Assembly: GCA_934278005.1 (NCBI GenBank)
Contig: CAKQWG010000194.1
Coordinates: 1 to 5,278, forward strand
DNA length: 5,278 nt
Source of the DNA: an uncultured Pirellulaceae bacterium
GTDB lineage: Bacteria; Planctomycetota; Planctomycetia; Pirellulales; Pirellulaceae
Direction of reading: 5' to 3'
Positions 1 through 5,266 of this stretch are shown here, piece by piece. The notes beneath the pieces were generated by a model that saw only the letters and a list, made by a program, of their open reading frames with translations, was not told where the DNA came from and made no database searches. The translations under genes and the position numbers were made by a program. The number at the start of each line of letters is the position of its first letter. The first letter of the stretch is position 1.

Positions 1-1
1 T

Positions 2-298
2 GACAAAGCGAAGGCAGCAATTGAAAAGCTGGAGAGTGCCACACATCAATTCTTCGCATGGGTTGCAAGAGGTGTAAATACCGCTGTTGGAAAGATCACG
101 CAGATAGCTCGAAGTCTCGGCAGGGTAACCGCCCGCTTTGAATTTGAGACATCCAGAATTTCGAGCTTATTGCAGGGCAAGGACTTAACGTTCTCAGGAC
201 ATATTTTGAATGACTCTGGGCAAATAATTGGCGAACCGGTTAGTTTTATTTTTTTCGTTAGTAATGTCATAAACTTTAAGAAAGGTGACTCGCAATGA
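2..298 (+). CDS. C-terminal part of an unrecognised protein, cut by the left window edge
   Basis: The frame starting at base 2 is open for 98 codons and ends at TGA 296-298. No start is visible, so the gene begins outside the window. The peptide opens with an amphipathic helical stretch (DKAKAAIEKLESATHQFFAW) that could form a coiled coil. It continues through a basic segment (ARSLGRVTARFEFE) and ends in an apparently beta-rich tail with hydrophobic residues (GEPVSFIFFVSNVINF). I do not recognise the family and see no catalytic motif. The stop overlaps the ATG of the next gene in an ATGA arrangement, which is typical of translational coupling and supports this being a real gene in an operon with the cysteine-rich protein downstream. 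The antisense frame at 46-270 is a shadow. Existence of the gene is fairly safe; its function is unknown. Confidence 0.7.
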   Translation, partial: DKAKAAIEKLESATHQFFAWVARGVNTAVGKITQIARSLGRVTARFEFETSRISSLLQGKDLTFSGHILNDSGQIIGEPVSFIFFVSNVINFKKGDSQ

Positions 299-768
299 GA
301 GTAGAATTGCCGTTCATGCTATTAGTCGCTTTGTTGCCATTGTGTCGGCGAAGTTTTTCGGCGGACGACTGTTGGAAAGAGACTGCTGGTGAGTCTTGTT
401 TGGCACTTTACGGAGAGATTGAGGAACTACCTTCTCTGCCGTGTAGTGGCTGTTACGAGACTTCTAATCCTGCGGTATATTATTGTGCTCACACTCTCGG
501 ATACGAAGTTTATCCTGCGGAAGGCGATTGGTGGAGTAACGGCGTGCCGGGGACTGAAGAGGCCAATCCTGGAGACGAAGGTGCCTATCACGATAGGTTT
601 GTCGAACACTGGGACTGCTGGGCGCAGGTGTACTGTCACACTAATTGCCAATTCCACGTAGAGGCATTGGCTTATTTTTGCGTGACAAACTACCGTGATG
701 GATATTCCGTTAATGGGTCTTGGACTCGCGGTGATCCCTGCCGCGAATCTGAACCTATTTATGATTAA
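295..768 (+). CDS. Small secreted cysteine-rich protein, unknown function
   Basis: The product has 157 residues. Residues 1-23 look like a Sec signal peptide: a hydrophobic core (PFMLLVALLPL), then RRSFSA, with cleavage probable around residues 22-23. The LPLC sequence at 14-17 does not fit a lipobox, so a lipoprotein is unlikely. The mature part has ten cysteines (26, 35, 50, 53, 64, 108, 114, 118, 129, 149), an even number that would suit five disulfides in an oxidising compartment. It is also rich in Trp, Tyr and acidic residues. The two halves resemble each other: DCW at 25-27 and 107-109, then C-x2-C-x10-C at 50-64 and C-x3-C-x10-C at 114-129, each ending in Y-[YF]-C and followed by a GY-x-V segment. 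The ATG overlaps the stop of the upstream gene, so it is probably co-translated with it. The family is not recognised; a binding or structural exoprotein is a guess. Confidence 0.8.
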   Translation: MRVELPFMLLVALLPLCRRSFSADDCWKETAGESCLALYGEIEELPSLPCSGCYETSNPAVYYCAHTLGYEVYPAEGDWWSNGVPGTEEANPGDEGAYHDRFVEHWDCWAQVYCHTNCQFHVEALAYFCVTNYRDGYSVNGSWTRGDPCRESEPIYD

Positions 769-850
769 ACAAGTTTCCTTTAGTCGTTGCAGCGATGTTG
801 AACATGGCGTGTCATACGCGCATTCATATTCTATGATTTAGGGAAAGAAA

Positions 851-1807
851 ATGGGAATATTCACTTGGCTAGCTGTGGTTTCGATATTCTTGTGTCTTAC
901 GTTAGACCGTGCAATTGGGCAGATCGTATTCCCATCGCCGACTGCTGAGGAGCTCACACGAGCGCAGCTTATTCTAGAGGAATATGACAATAATTCTACC
1001 AAGCTCACAAGATTTGCTGTATTGGCTGACGTGAACTTTGTACAAGAGAATCCAAAAGATTCCGCATATTCTTCCGACGACATTTATCTCATGGTAAAGG
1101 ACAGTGCGAACGGCCTAAAACGCTTTGATTCAGTAGCATCCTCATATTCTGCTAGTCTTGGTGTCAGCCGTCAAATAGTTCACACTGTACTTCTTGGAGA
1201 GAAAACGGTAGAGTGGTTTGTTGAGGGACGAAGTGCGAACTCTCGCACGCTTCGTGAGGAATCTGATGTCGACAAGAACGATACCGCTCTACGAGATTCC
1301 GGGAAAATGGAAATGCTCGACCCGTTCTATCTAGCCATTTCCGGTTACAACGCATTTATCAAGCGCAGGACAGTAACTCGTGACCGCGGTTTCCCTCGAT
1401 TGCAAGATTATAAGATTAGTCGCGTCGAAGATGACTTGCGAGGGACCGTTGTTGAATTGGAGGTGTCGGAAAAGTATGGTGTTTACTACCAGGTCTTTTT
1501 TAGCCGTGAAGTTAATTTGCCTGTTGAAAGCCGCCTGGTAAATGGACATGATCGCAAAAATGAATTGTCAATCGTCAAATCAAAATGGGGTAATTTTGGT
1601 AATCACCCAGTTCCGGAAATGGTCGTTGCTCATCAATTGCTAGGTTCCAAACCGTCCCTTACCAAACGAACCTGGAGTGTTGAATTTACTTGGAAGAACC
1701 TTCCTAAGAAAGGTGCGAAGACCATGTTCCAGAGCGATGAAGGGACATTGACGGTACCAACCAGTTCAATTGTTGAGTACATTCGCAGTGGCGAACCAAG
1801 CAAGTAG
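851..1807 (+). CDS. Secreted protein of unknown function (318 aa)
   Basis: The start ATG is preceded by a purine-rich GGGAAAGAAA at 841-850 that can serve as ribosome binding site. Residues 1-23 form a signal peptide (hydrophobic WLAVVSIFLCLTL, then DRAIG with Q24 as likely first mature residue), so the protein is probably periplasmic or outside the cell. After a helical stretch (TAEELTRAQLILEEY, about 31-45) the sequence alternates short beta-like and polar segments to the end (EEDLR-type turn, VVELEVSEKYGVYYQVFF, KRTWSVEFTWKNLP). This could be a LolA/LppX-like half-barrel that holds a lipid or ligand, but that rests only on pattern and is weak. No cysteines remain in the mature part and no catalytic motif is visible. 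It lies 82 bp after the cysteine-rich gene and may share its transcript; a TATGAT at 832-837 is the only promoter-like hexamer in the gap and has no convincing -35 partner. Confidence 0.75.
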   Translation: MGIFTWLAVVSIFLCLTLDRAIGQIVFPSPTAEELTRAQLILEEYDNNSTKLTRFAVLADVNFVQENPKDSAYSSDDIYLMVKDSANGLKRFDSVASSYSASLGVSRQIVHTVLLGEKTVEWFVEGRSANSRTLREESDVDKNDTALRDSGKMEMLDPFYLAISGYNAFIKRRTVTRDRGFPRLQDYKISRVEDDLRGTVVELEVSEKYGVYYQVFFSREVNLPVESRLVNGHDRKNELSIVKSKWGNFGNHPVPEMVVAHQLLGSKPSLTKRTWSVEFTWKNLPKKGAKTMFQSDEGTLTVPTSSIVEYIRSGEPSK

Positions 1808-1847
1808 CGCAAGGAGAAAAGAAGGGGGCCAGGTGCCGATTGCGGAC

Positions 1848-2427
1848 ATGATGACTCCCCAACAACTCGAAGCAGCACTTGTCAATTTGACGCAAGTCAC
1901 AGCGCAACTGCGCGCGGACAATGAGTCGTCACGACGAGTCATTTCGCAAATACGTGCGGACAGCGAGTCTTCTCAACAAGTCATCGCATAGTTGCGTACG
2001 GACAACGAGTCGCTGCTACTCGAGTCTAACTCGCTCAGATCTGAGTACCTTGCCTTATCGCAGTCAGTCACCAGTGTGGTAGCCGAGCGTGGTGCGCTGA
2101 AGCAGAAAGTGCTTGAGGTCGAAGCGGTCAACAAGAAGCTAATTGACATGCTCTGGGGCCGCCGTAGTGAACGCCGCATCGGCGGTTCGATAAAGTCCTC
2201 TACTGGACTTTGGCGACGACGTACAGGACTCGGCAGAGGCCTCCAGCGCGGCGCTGCCTGCTGAGATCATCGAGGCTCAACGCCCCGCTCAGCAGGCCTA
2301 CGATCAGGCCAAGCTGGTGGAGCTTGAAGCCCGACGCAAGGCCCGCAATGCGCGCAAGGCTGACCGGTCAACTCGCGAAAGACGGTTGGGGACAACCGCT
2401 CTACGTTGGTTTCCATTCGAATGCTGA
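1848..2427 (+). pseudogene. tnpC: Decayed IS66-family transposase tnpC, N-terminal remnant
   Basis: The reading begins at ATG 1848 (a GTG at 1833 is also in frame and lies closer to the purine-rich GAAGGGGG at 1821-1828). It encodes MMTPQQLEAALVNLTQ followed by a heptad-rich coiled coil and the segment IDMLWGRRSERRI, the hallmark of the IS66 TnpC N-terminal leucine-zipper region. An in-frame TAG at 1989-1991 interrupts it where a Gln codon is expected. The frame shifts by +1 between about 2192 and 2203, probably through one inserted base, and continues as LDFGDDVQDSAEASS up to KARNARKADRSTRERR. It ends at TGA 2425-2427 after unrelated residues. The zinc-finger domain, the DDE catalytic domain, tnpA, tnpB and recognisable terminal inverted repeats are all absent. 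It cannot make a transposase. Confidence 0.85.
1905..2030 (+). repeat. Three degenerate 42 bp (14-residue) repeats inside the tnpC remnant
   Basis: Copies lie at 1905-1946, 1947-1988 and 1989-2030. They encode QLRADNESSRRVIS, QIRADSESSQQVIA and (stop)LRTDNESLLLESN. Fourteen residues are two heptads, so the repeats lengthen the coiled coil in register. The third copy begins with TAG where the first two have CAA, which points to a CAG-to-TAG transition as the inactivating change. Confidence 0.7.
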
Positions 2428-2454
2428 GTGCGTAAAGTAGATATGTAGGCCGAA

Positions 2455-2507
2455 TTTTTAGACGGGATATAGGCGAACGCTTTTTAGACGGGATAATAGG
2501 CGACCGC
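2455..2507. repeat. Tandem 26-27 bp direct repeat upstream of the exported toroid protein
   Basis: Copy 1 is at 2455-2480 and copy 2 at 2481-2507. Both start TTTTTAGACGGGATA, continue with an optional extra A and then TAGGCGA, and end in CGC. A weaker third copy can be read at about 2429-2454 (GATATGTAGGCCGAA), one period earlier. The array lies between the end of the tnpC remnant and the TTG start at 2536. It could be a duplicated operator or promoter (copy 2 contains GATAAT at 2492-2497 without a clear -35 box) or residue from transposition. Confidence 0.7.
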
Positions 2508-2523
2508 AATCATTTAACAGCCT

Positions 2524-2528
2524 GGGAG
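2524..2528 (+). promoter_or_regulatory. Ribosome binding site that supports a TTG start
   Basis: GGGAG lies seven bases before TTG 2536-2538. The frame is closed upstream by TAA at 2515-2517 and has no ATG before residue 22. The nearby ATG at 2540 is in another frame. A start at TTG also places the twin-arginine signal at the very N terminus. Confidence 0.6.
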
Positions 2529-2535
2529 CGTATTT

Positions 2536-3588
2536 TTGAATGCTATCAATCGCCGCAAGTGGCTACTGAGCTCAACTGCCTTAGCGGCCAGCCTGGGCAT
2601 GCGACCCGCCGCATCGGCGGCCCAGAGCGGTTCGCGCATGAATCCGGCCTGGGAACAGTCCATCCGTTCGGGACTCGATTTTCTAGCACGCGAGCAATCC
2701 TCGCGGGGACAGTGGAATACGCCAGCTTATCCGACGGCGCTGGCCGCGCTGGCGGGGACGGCGCTGATCTGCTCGGGGTCGACCACGACGCAGGGACCGT
2801 ACGCTAAGCAGATCGCCCGCTGCACCGACTTTCTGATCAGCAAATGCCGTCCCAATGGGCTGATCGGCGATCCCAACTCCGACAATCGCTATACCTACGG
2901 ACACGGCTTCTCCATGCTTATGCTCAGCCAGGTACTGGGCGAGGAGGGCTATGAGGACCGCCGCAGCGAACTGATCGACGTGCTCAATCGAGCGGTCGAG
3001 TTTTGCGCCAGCGCGCAGACGACCGCCGGTGGCTGGGGATACGTTAGCGCCAAAGATGGCGCGGATTACGATGAGGGCTCGACGACGATCACTCAAGTTC
3101 AAGGGCTGCGTGGCTGCCGCAATGCTGGCATTGCCGTCCCTGCCGAGGTGATCGAGCGCGCGAAGAAGTACATTTATACGTGCAAAAACCCCGATGGGGG
3201 TATCAGCTACTCCAGCAAGCAGATGGGTAGCTCGCGGCCCGCCATCACCGCCGCCGCGCTGGCCGCTTTGTATAACGCGGGCGACTACGATGGCGAGCAT
3301 GTCCCTCAGATGCTCAGCTACGCGCGCGGCGCGTTGCATGACAACTTGGCCGACGAAGGGGTCGCCTTTGGACACTGGCACTACACCTATCTGTATTACA
3401 GCCAAGTCGTCTATCGCCAGGGGGACGAGCAGTGGCTGCCGTTTCGCGATCGACTCTACGACCGCATCGTCAGCGAGCAACAGAATGGTGGCCTGTGGAC
3501 TGGCCAGATCAGCCCGGTCTATATAACTGCATGCAACCTCACCATGCTGCAGTTAGACCGCGGCTTGCTGCCGATCTATCAACGCTAG
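2536..3588 (+). CDS. Exported prenyltransferase/squalene-oxidase-repeat (alpha/alpha-toroid) protein
   Basis: This 350-residue product starts at TTG with a twin-arginine signal: N-RR-K-W-L-L at 5-11, a mild hydrophobic core (STALAASLGM) and an ASA cleavage site near 26-28, so it is probably exported folded by the Tat system. The rest is a series of helix pairs with QW-like repeats as in squalene-hopene cyclases and prenyltransferase beta subunits: FLAREQSSRGQW (49-60), FCASAQTTAGGWGY (156-169), YIYTCKNPDGGISY (212-225) and IVSEQQNGGLW (311-321). The family is common in planctomycetes as secreted proteins of unknown role. There is no DxDD acid motif of class II terpene cyclases; the nearest match is DYDE at 177-180. 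The protein is also much shorter than a full squalene-hopene cyclase (usually above 600 residues), so cyclase activity is doubtful and ligand or protein binding is equally possible. Base use is G/C-rich like kdsB. It stands alone, with repeats on both sides. Confidence 0.85.
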   Translation: MNAINRRKWLLSSTALAASLGMRPAASAAQSGSRMNPAWEQSIRSGLDFLAREQSSRGQWNTPAYPTALAALAGTALICSGSTTTQGPYAKQIARCTDFLISKCRPNGLIGDPNSDNRYTYGHGFSMLMLSQVLGEEGYEDRRSELIDVLNRAVEFCASAQTTAGGWGYVSAKDGADYDEGSTTITQVQGLRGCRNAGIAVPAEVIERAKKYIYTCKNPDGGISYSSKQMGSSRPAITAAALAALYNAGDYDGEHVPQMLSYARGALHDNLADEGVAFGHWHYTYLYYSQVVYRQGDEQWLPFRDRLYDRIVSEQQNGGLWTGQISPVYITACNLTMLQLDRGLLPIYQR

Positions 3589-3625
3589 GGCTTTGCCATA
3601 ATTGAAAGGTAGGATTGGTAATTGT

Positions 3626-3655
3626 AGCCCTGAGGGATGTGTCGCCCTCCGGGCT
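3626..3655. repeat. REP-like imperfect hairpin after the toroid gene
   Basis: AGCCC-T-GAGGG at 3626-3636 pairs with CCCTC-C-GGGCT at 3645-3655 around an eight-base loop, with one mismatch. The right arm, CGCCCTCCGGGCT (3643-3655), recurs exactly at 3707-3719. It lies 37 bp after the stop at 3588 and might end transcription, but there is no T-tract, so a dispersed REP element is the better reading. Confidence 0.65.
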
Positions 3656-3675
3656 GTCTGCCCATTTGCTTTAGT

Positions 3676-3695
3676 CCGGTGGCTTACGCCACCGG
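3676..3695. repeat. Perfect 8 bp palindrome with 4-base loop (REP-like)
   Basis: CCGGTGGC at 3676-3683 pairs perfectly with GCCACCGG at 3688-3695 around TTAC. Together with the flanking CGCCCTCCGGGCT copies (3643-3655, 3707-3719) it forms a composite of the kind scattered between genes in many bacterial genomes. Whether it recurs elsewhere in this genome cannot be seen here. Confidence 0.7.
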
Positions 3696-3729
3696 CAAGG
3701 ATATGCCGCCCTCCGGGCTAAGAGTAGGC

Positions 3730-3932
3730 ACTGCGGGCTGATGGGAATGCTGCACTGCGGGCTGATGGGAATGCTGCACTGCGGGCTGATGGGAATGCTG
3801 CACTGCGGGCTGATGGGAATGCTGCACTGCGGGCTGGTGGGAATGCTGCACTGCGGGCTGATGGGAAGGCTGCACTGCGGGCTGGTGGGAATGCTGCACT
3901 GCAGGCTGATGGGAATGCTGCACTGCAGGTTA
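3730..3932. repeat. 24 bp tandem repeat, eight full copies plus a partial one
   Basis: Full copies start at 3730, 3754, 3778, 3802, 3826, 3850, 3874 and 3898; a truncated copy starts at 3922 (ACTGCAGGT). The unit begins ACTGCGGGCTGATGGGAATG and ends CTGC. Copies 1-4 are identical. Copies 5 and 7 have GGTGGG for GATGGG, copy 6 has AAGGC for AATGC, and copy 8 has GCAGG for GCGGG. Variation is confined to the right half. The frames across it (for example GMLHCGLM repeated) have no credible start signal or homology that I can recognise, so I treat it as noncoding. Confidence 0.95.
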
Positions 3933-3986
3933 ATAGTGTGTTGTCTCACGGGCCAATAGAACTCGTAATTTTGGAATTTGCAGGCC

Positions 3987-4023
3987 GGGCTTGTCGCGCC
4001 GCAGAGGTCTGTGATACAAGCCC
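3987..4023. promoter_or_regulatory. 8 bp inverted repeat upstream of kdsB
   Basis: GGGCTTGT at 3987-3994 is the exact reverse complement of ACAAGCCC at 4016-4023, with 21 bases between. It ends 44 bp before the kdsB start. It could be an operator or a leader hairpin. A match of this length may also arise by chance, so the role is open. Confidence 0.3.
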
Positions 4024-4067
4024 AGTGAGATCGCGCCCACCTCACTCCCCCGCATGGAAGCGTCGAA

Positions 4068-4940
4068 ATGTCTGCCGCCTCGCCCAGCTTTGCCCCCGCC
4101 GGTTTAACCAGTATCGGTTCCCCACTGGTCAGTCGCTTCGTCCCTAGTCAACTGCGTGCGACCAGCCGCATTGTCATCCCAGCGCGTTTGGCTTCGACGC
4201 GCTTGCCTGAAAAACTCCTGCTGCGCGAAACAGGCAAAACTGTCCTACAACACACTTTCGAAGCTGCTTCGGCAGCTATGCGACCCACAGGCGTTACCAT
4301 CGCCGTCGATTGCGAGCGCCTGATGCGCGAGGTGCATGCCTTCGGTGGCCAGTGCATGCTGACCGACGCGAACCTGCAGAGCGGTACAGATCGAGTGGCT
4401 GCCGTAGCCGCACAGATGCCCGGCGTCGACATCTTTGTCAACGTGCAAGGGGACGAGCCGGAGATTTCAGCCGAGGCGATCGACCTGGTTACCGAACTGC
4501 TGGAGAGTCGCCCTGAGGCGCAGGTGGCTACGCTGGCCGCACCGATCCGCCAGCGTGAACGCCTGGAGGATCCCGCCTGTGTGAAGGTCGTGCGCGATGC
4601 GCAGCAACGCGCCCTCTATTTCAGTCGCAGTCCAATCCCGCATGCGCGCAGTTGGGATGCCACACTGTTACAAAGCAATCCGCCCCTCTTTTTGCAGCAT
4701 ATCGGGCTGTATGCGTATCGCCGTGATTTTCTATTACATTTAAATTCATTGCCAGCCAGCCCGCTGGAGCAAATTGAGAAACTGGAACAATTGCGTTTTC
4801 TTCAAGCCGGCCGTGAAGTGCTGGTGGGCTTGATCGAGCATGCTCCCAAGGGGATCGACACTCCCGCGGACTACCGCAGCTTTGTGCAGCGGCAATCGTT
4901 GTTCGGACGGCAAGTTTGTGAGCCTAACGCGCTAGCGTAG
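4068..4940 (+). CDS. kdsB: 3-deoxy-manno-octulosonate cytidylyltransferase (CMP-Kdo synthetase)
   Basis: KdsB couples CTP and Kdo to CMP-Kdo plus pyrophosphate in the cytoplasm, activating Kdo for transfer to lipid A. The family signature is clear: nucleotide-binding IVIPARLASTRLPEK (35-49), LQSGTDRVA (103-111), the Mg-site segment VNVQGDEP (124-131, with Asp129), LYFSRSPIP (183-191), HIGLYAYRRDFL (211-222), LEQIEKLEQLRFL (233-245) and GIDTPADY (262-269, with Asp264). The length of 290 exceeds the usual 245-255 because about 33 residues precede the catalytic core and the C terminus runs past the family norm. The N-terminal extension has no hydrophobic core of a signal peptide. GGAAG at 4056-4060, seven bases before ATG 4068, supports this start. 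The signature glycine of LPGK is Glu48 here. In related genomes kdsB often sits beside pyrG; here repeats follow instead. The identification is firm. Confidence 0.95.
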   Translation: MSAASPSFAPAGLTSIGSPLVSRFVPSQLRATSRIVIPARLASTRLPEKLLLRETGKTVLQHTFEAASAAMRPTGVTIAVDCERLMREVHAFGGQCMLTDANLQSGTDRVAAVAAQMPGVDIFVNVQGDEPEISAEAIDLVTELLESRPEAQVATLAAPIRQRERLEDPACVKVVRDAQQRALYFSRSPIPHARSWDATLLQSNPPLFLQHIGLYAYRRDFLLHLNSLPASPLEQIEKLEQLRFLQAGREVLVGLIEHAPKGIDTPADYRSFVQRQSLFGRQVCEPNALA

Positions 4941-5066
4941 GGTTTCGAAGGGGGAAGTTCGGATCACTAATTCCGTGTCCCAACACCATAAACTCCGGCA
5001 TACGCTATTATTCGTGCGTCGGGAGGCTCGCTTGGAATAGGCTCTATACTTTTCAAATTCAATGTC

Positions 5067-5153
5067 ATGACAAGCTGGAAGCTTATCCCACGAGGATGAC
5101 AAGCTGGAAGCTTATCCCACGAGGATGACAAGCTAGAAGCTTATCCCACGGAG
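5067..5153. repeat. Three tandem copies of a 29 bp repeat
   Basis: Copies are at 5067-5095, 5096-5124 and 5125-5153, directly abutting. Each begins ATGACAAGCTGGAAGCTTAT and continues with CCCAC. The first two are identical; the third has A for G in the small loop (AAGCT-AGA-AGCTT) and a slightly different end (GGAG for GAGG). Each unit contains a 5 bp stem, AAGCT/AGCTT, with a three-base loop. There are no spacers, so it is not a CRISPR array. Confidence 0.95.
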
Positions 5154-5172
5154 ATTGCTGGCGCGAATGTGG

Positions 5173-5266
5173 GTAGCCGAAGTCGCCAGACTTTGGATAA
5201 TTCAAAAGGTGTCCAAAGTCTGGCGACTTCGGCTACGACGATCCAAAGTCTGGCGACTTCGGCTAC
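5173..5266. repeat. 25 bp element in three copies, forming a perfect inverted repeat
   Basis: The first copy (5173-5197, starting GTAGCCGAAGTCGCCAGACT) is the exact reverse complement of copies two (5212-5236) and three (5242-5266), which start TCCAAAGTCTGGCGACTTCG. Copies one and two form a 25 bp stem with a 14-base loop (5198-5211). Copies two and three are direct repeats with a period of 30. All 25 positions are conserved in the three copies. Confidence 0.95.

Larger units (their letters stand above)
3589..4067. other. Intergenic region filled with repeats
   Basis: No gene is supported here. It holds two REP-like hairpins (3626-3655 and 3676-3695), an eight-copy 24 bp tandem array (3730-3921) and about 130 bp of kdsB upstream sequence. 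The open frames running through the array on both strands exist because 24 is a multiple of three and the unit lacks stops. Confidence 0.8.

Noticed and set aside
46..270. Minus-strand 74-codon frame at the left edge
   Set aside because: The plus-strand frame 2-298 is open throughout and ends in an ATGA overlap with the next gene, which is the better gene model.
295..363. Lipoprotein signal in the cysteine-rich protein (Cys17)
   Set aside because: The residues before Cys17 are L-P-L, which do not fit a lipobox, and a standard Sec cleavage site follows near 22-23.
1989..1991. Recoded or readthrough TAG in tnpC
   Set aside because: A second lesion (frameshift) and loss of the catalytic part show that the gene is dead, so an ordinary nonsense mutation is sufficient.
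2683..3480. Long minus-strand open frame (265 codons) opposite the toroid gene
   Set aside because: It is a shadow produced by G/C-rich third positions. The plus strand has a clear signal peptide and QW-like repeats, and the antisense product shows no recognisable motif.
3626..3655. Rho-independent terminator for the toroid gene
   Set aside because: There is no T-tract after the stem and the arm recurs at 3707-3719, so it is called a REP-like element; a termination effect is not excluded.
3730..3932. Octapeptide-repeat protein gene
   Set aside because: No ribosome binding site or convincing start, frames are open on both strands, and the unit resembles the neighbouring REP sequence, so noncoding expansion explains it better.
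5067..5153. Short CRISPR array
   Set aside because: The 29 bp units abut directly with no spacers, and no cas gene is present in the window.
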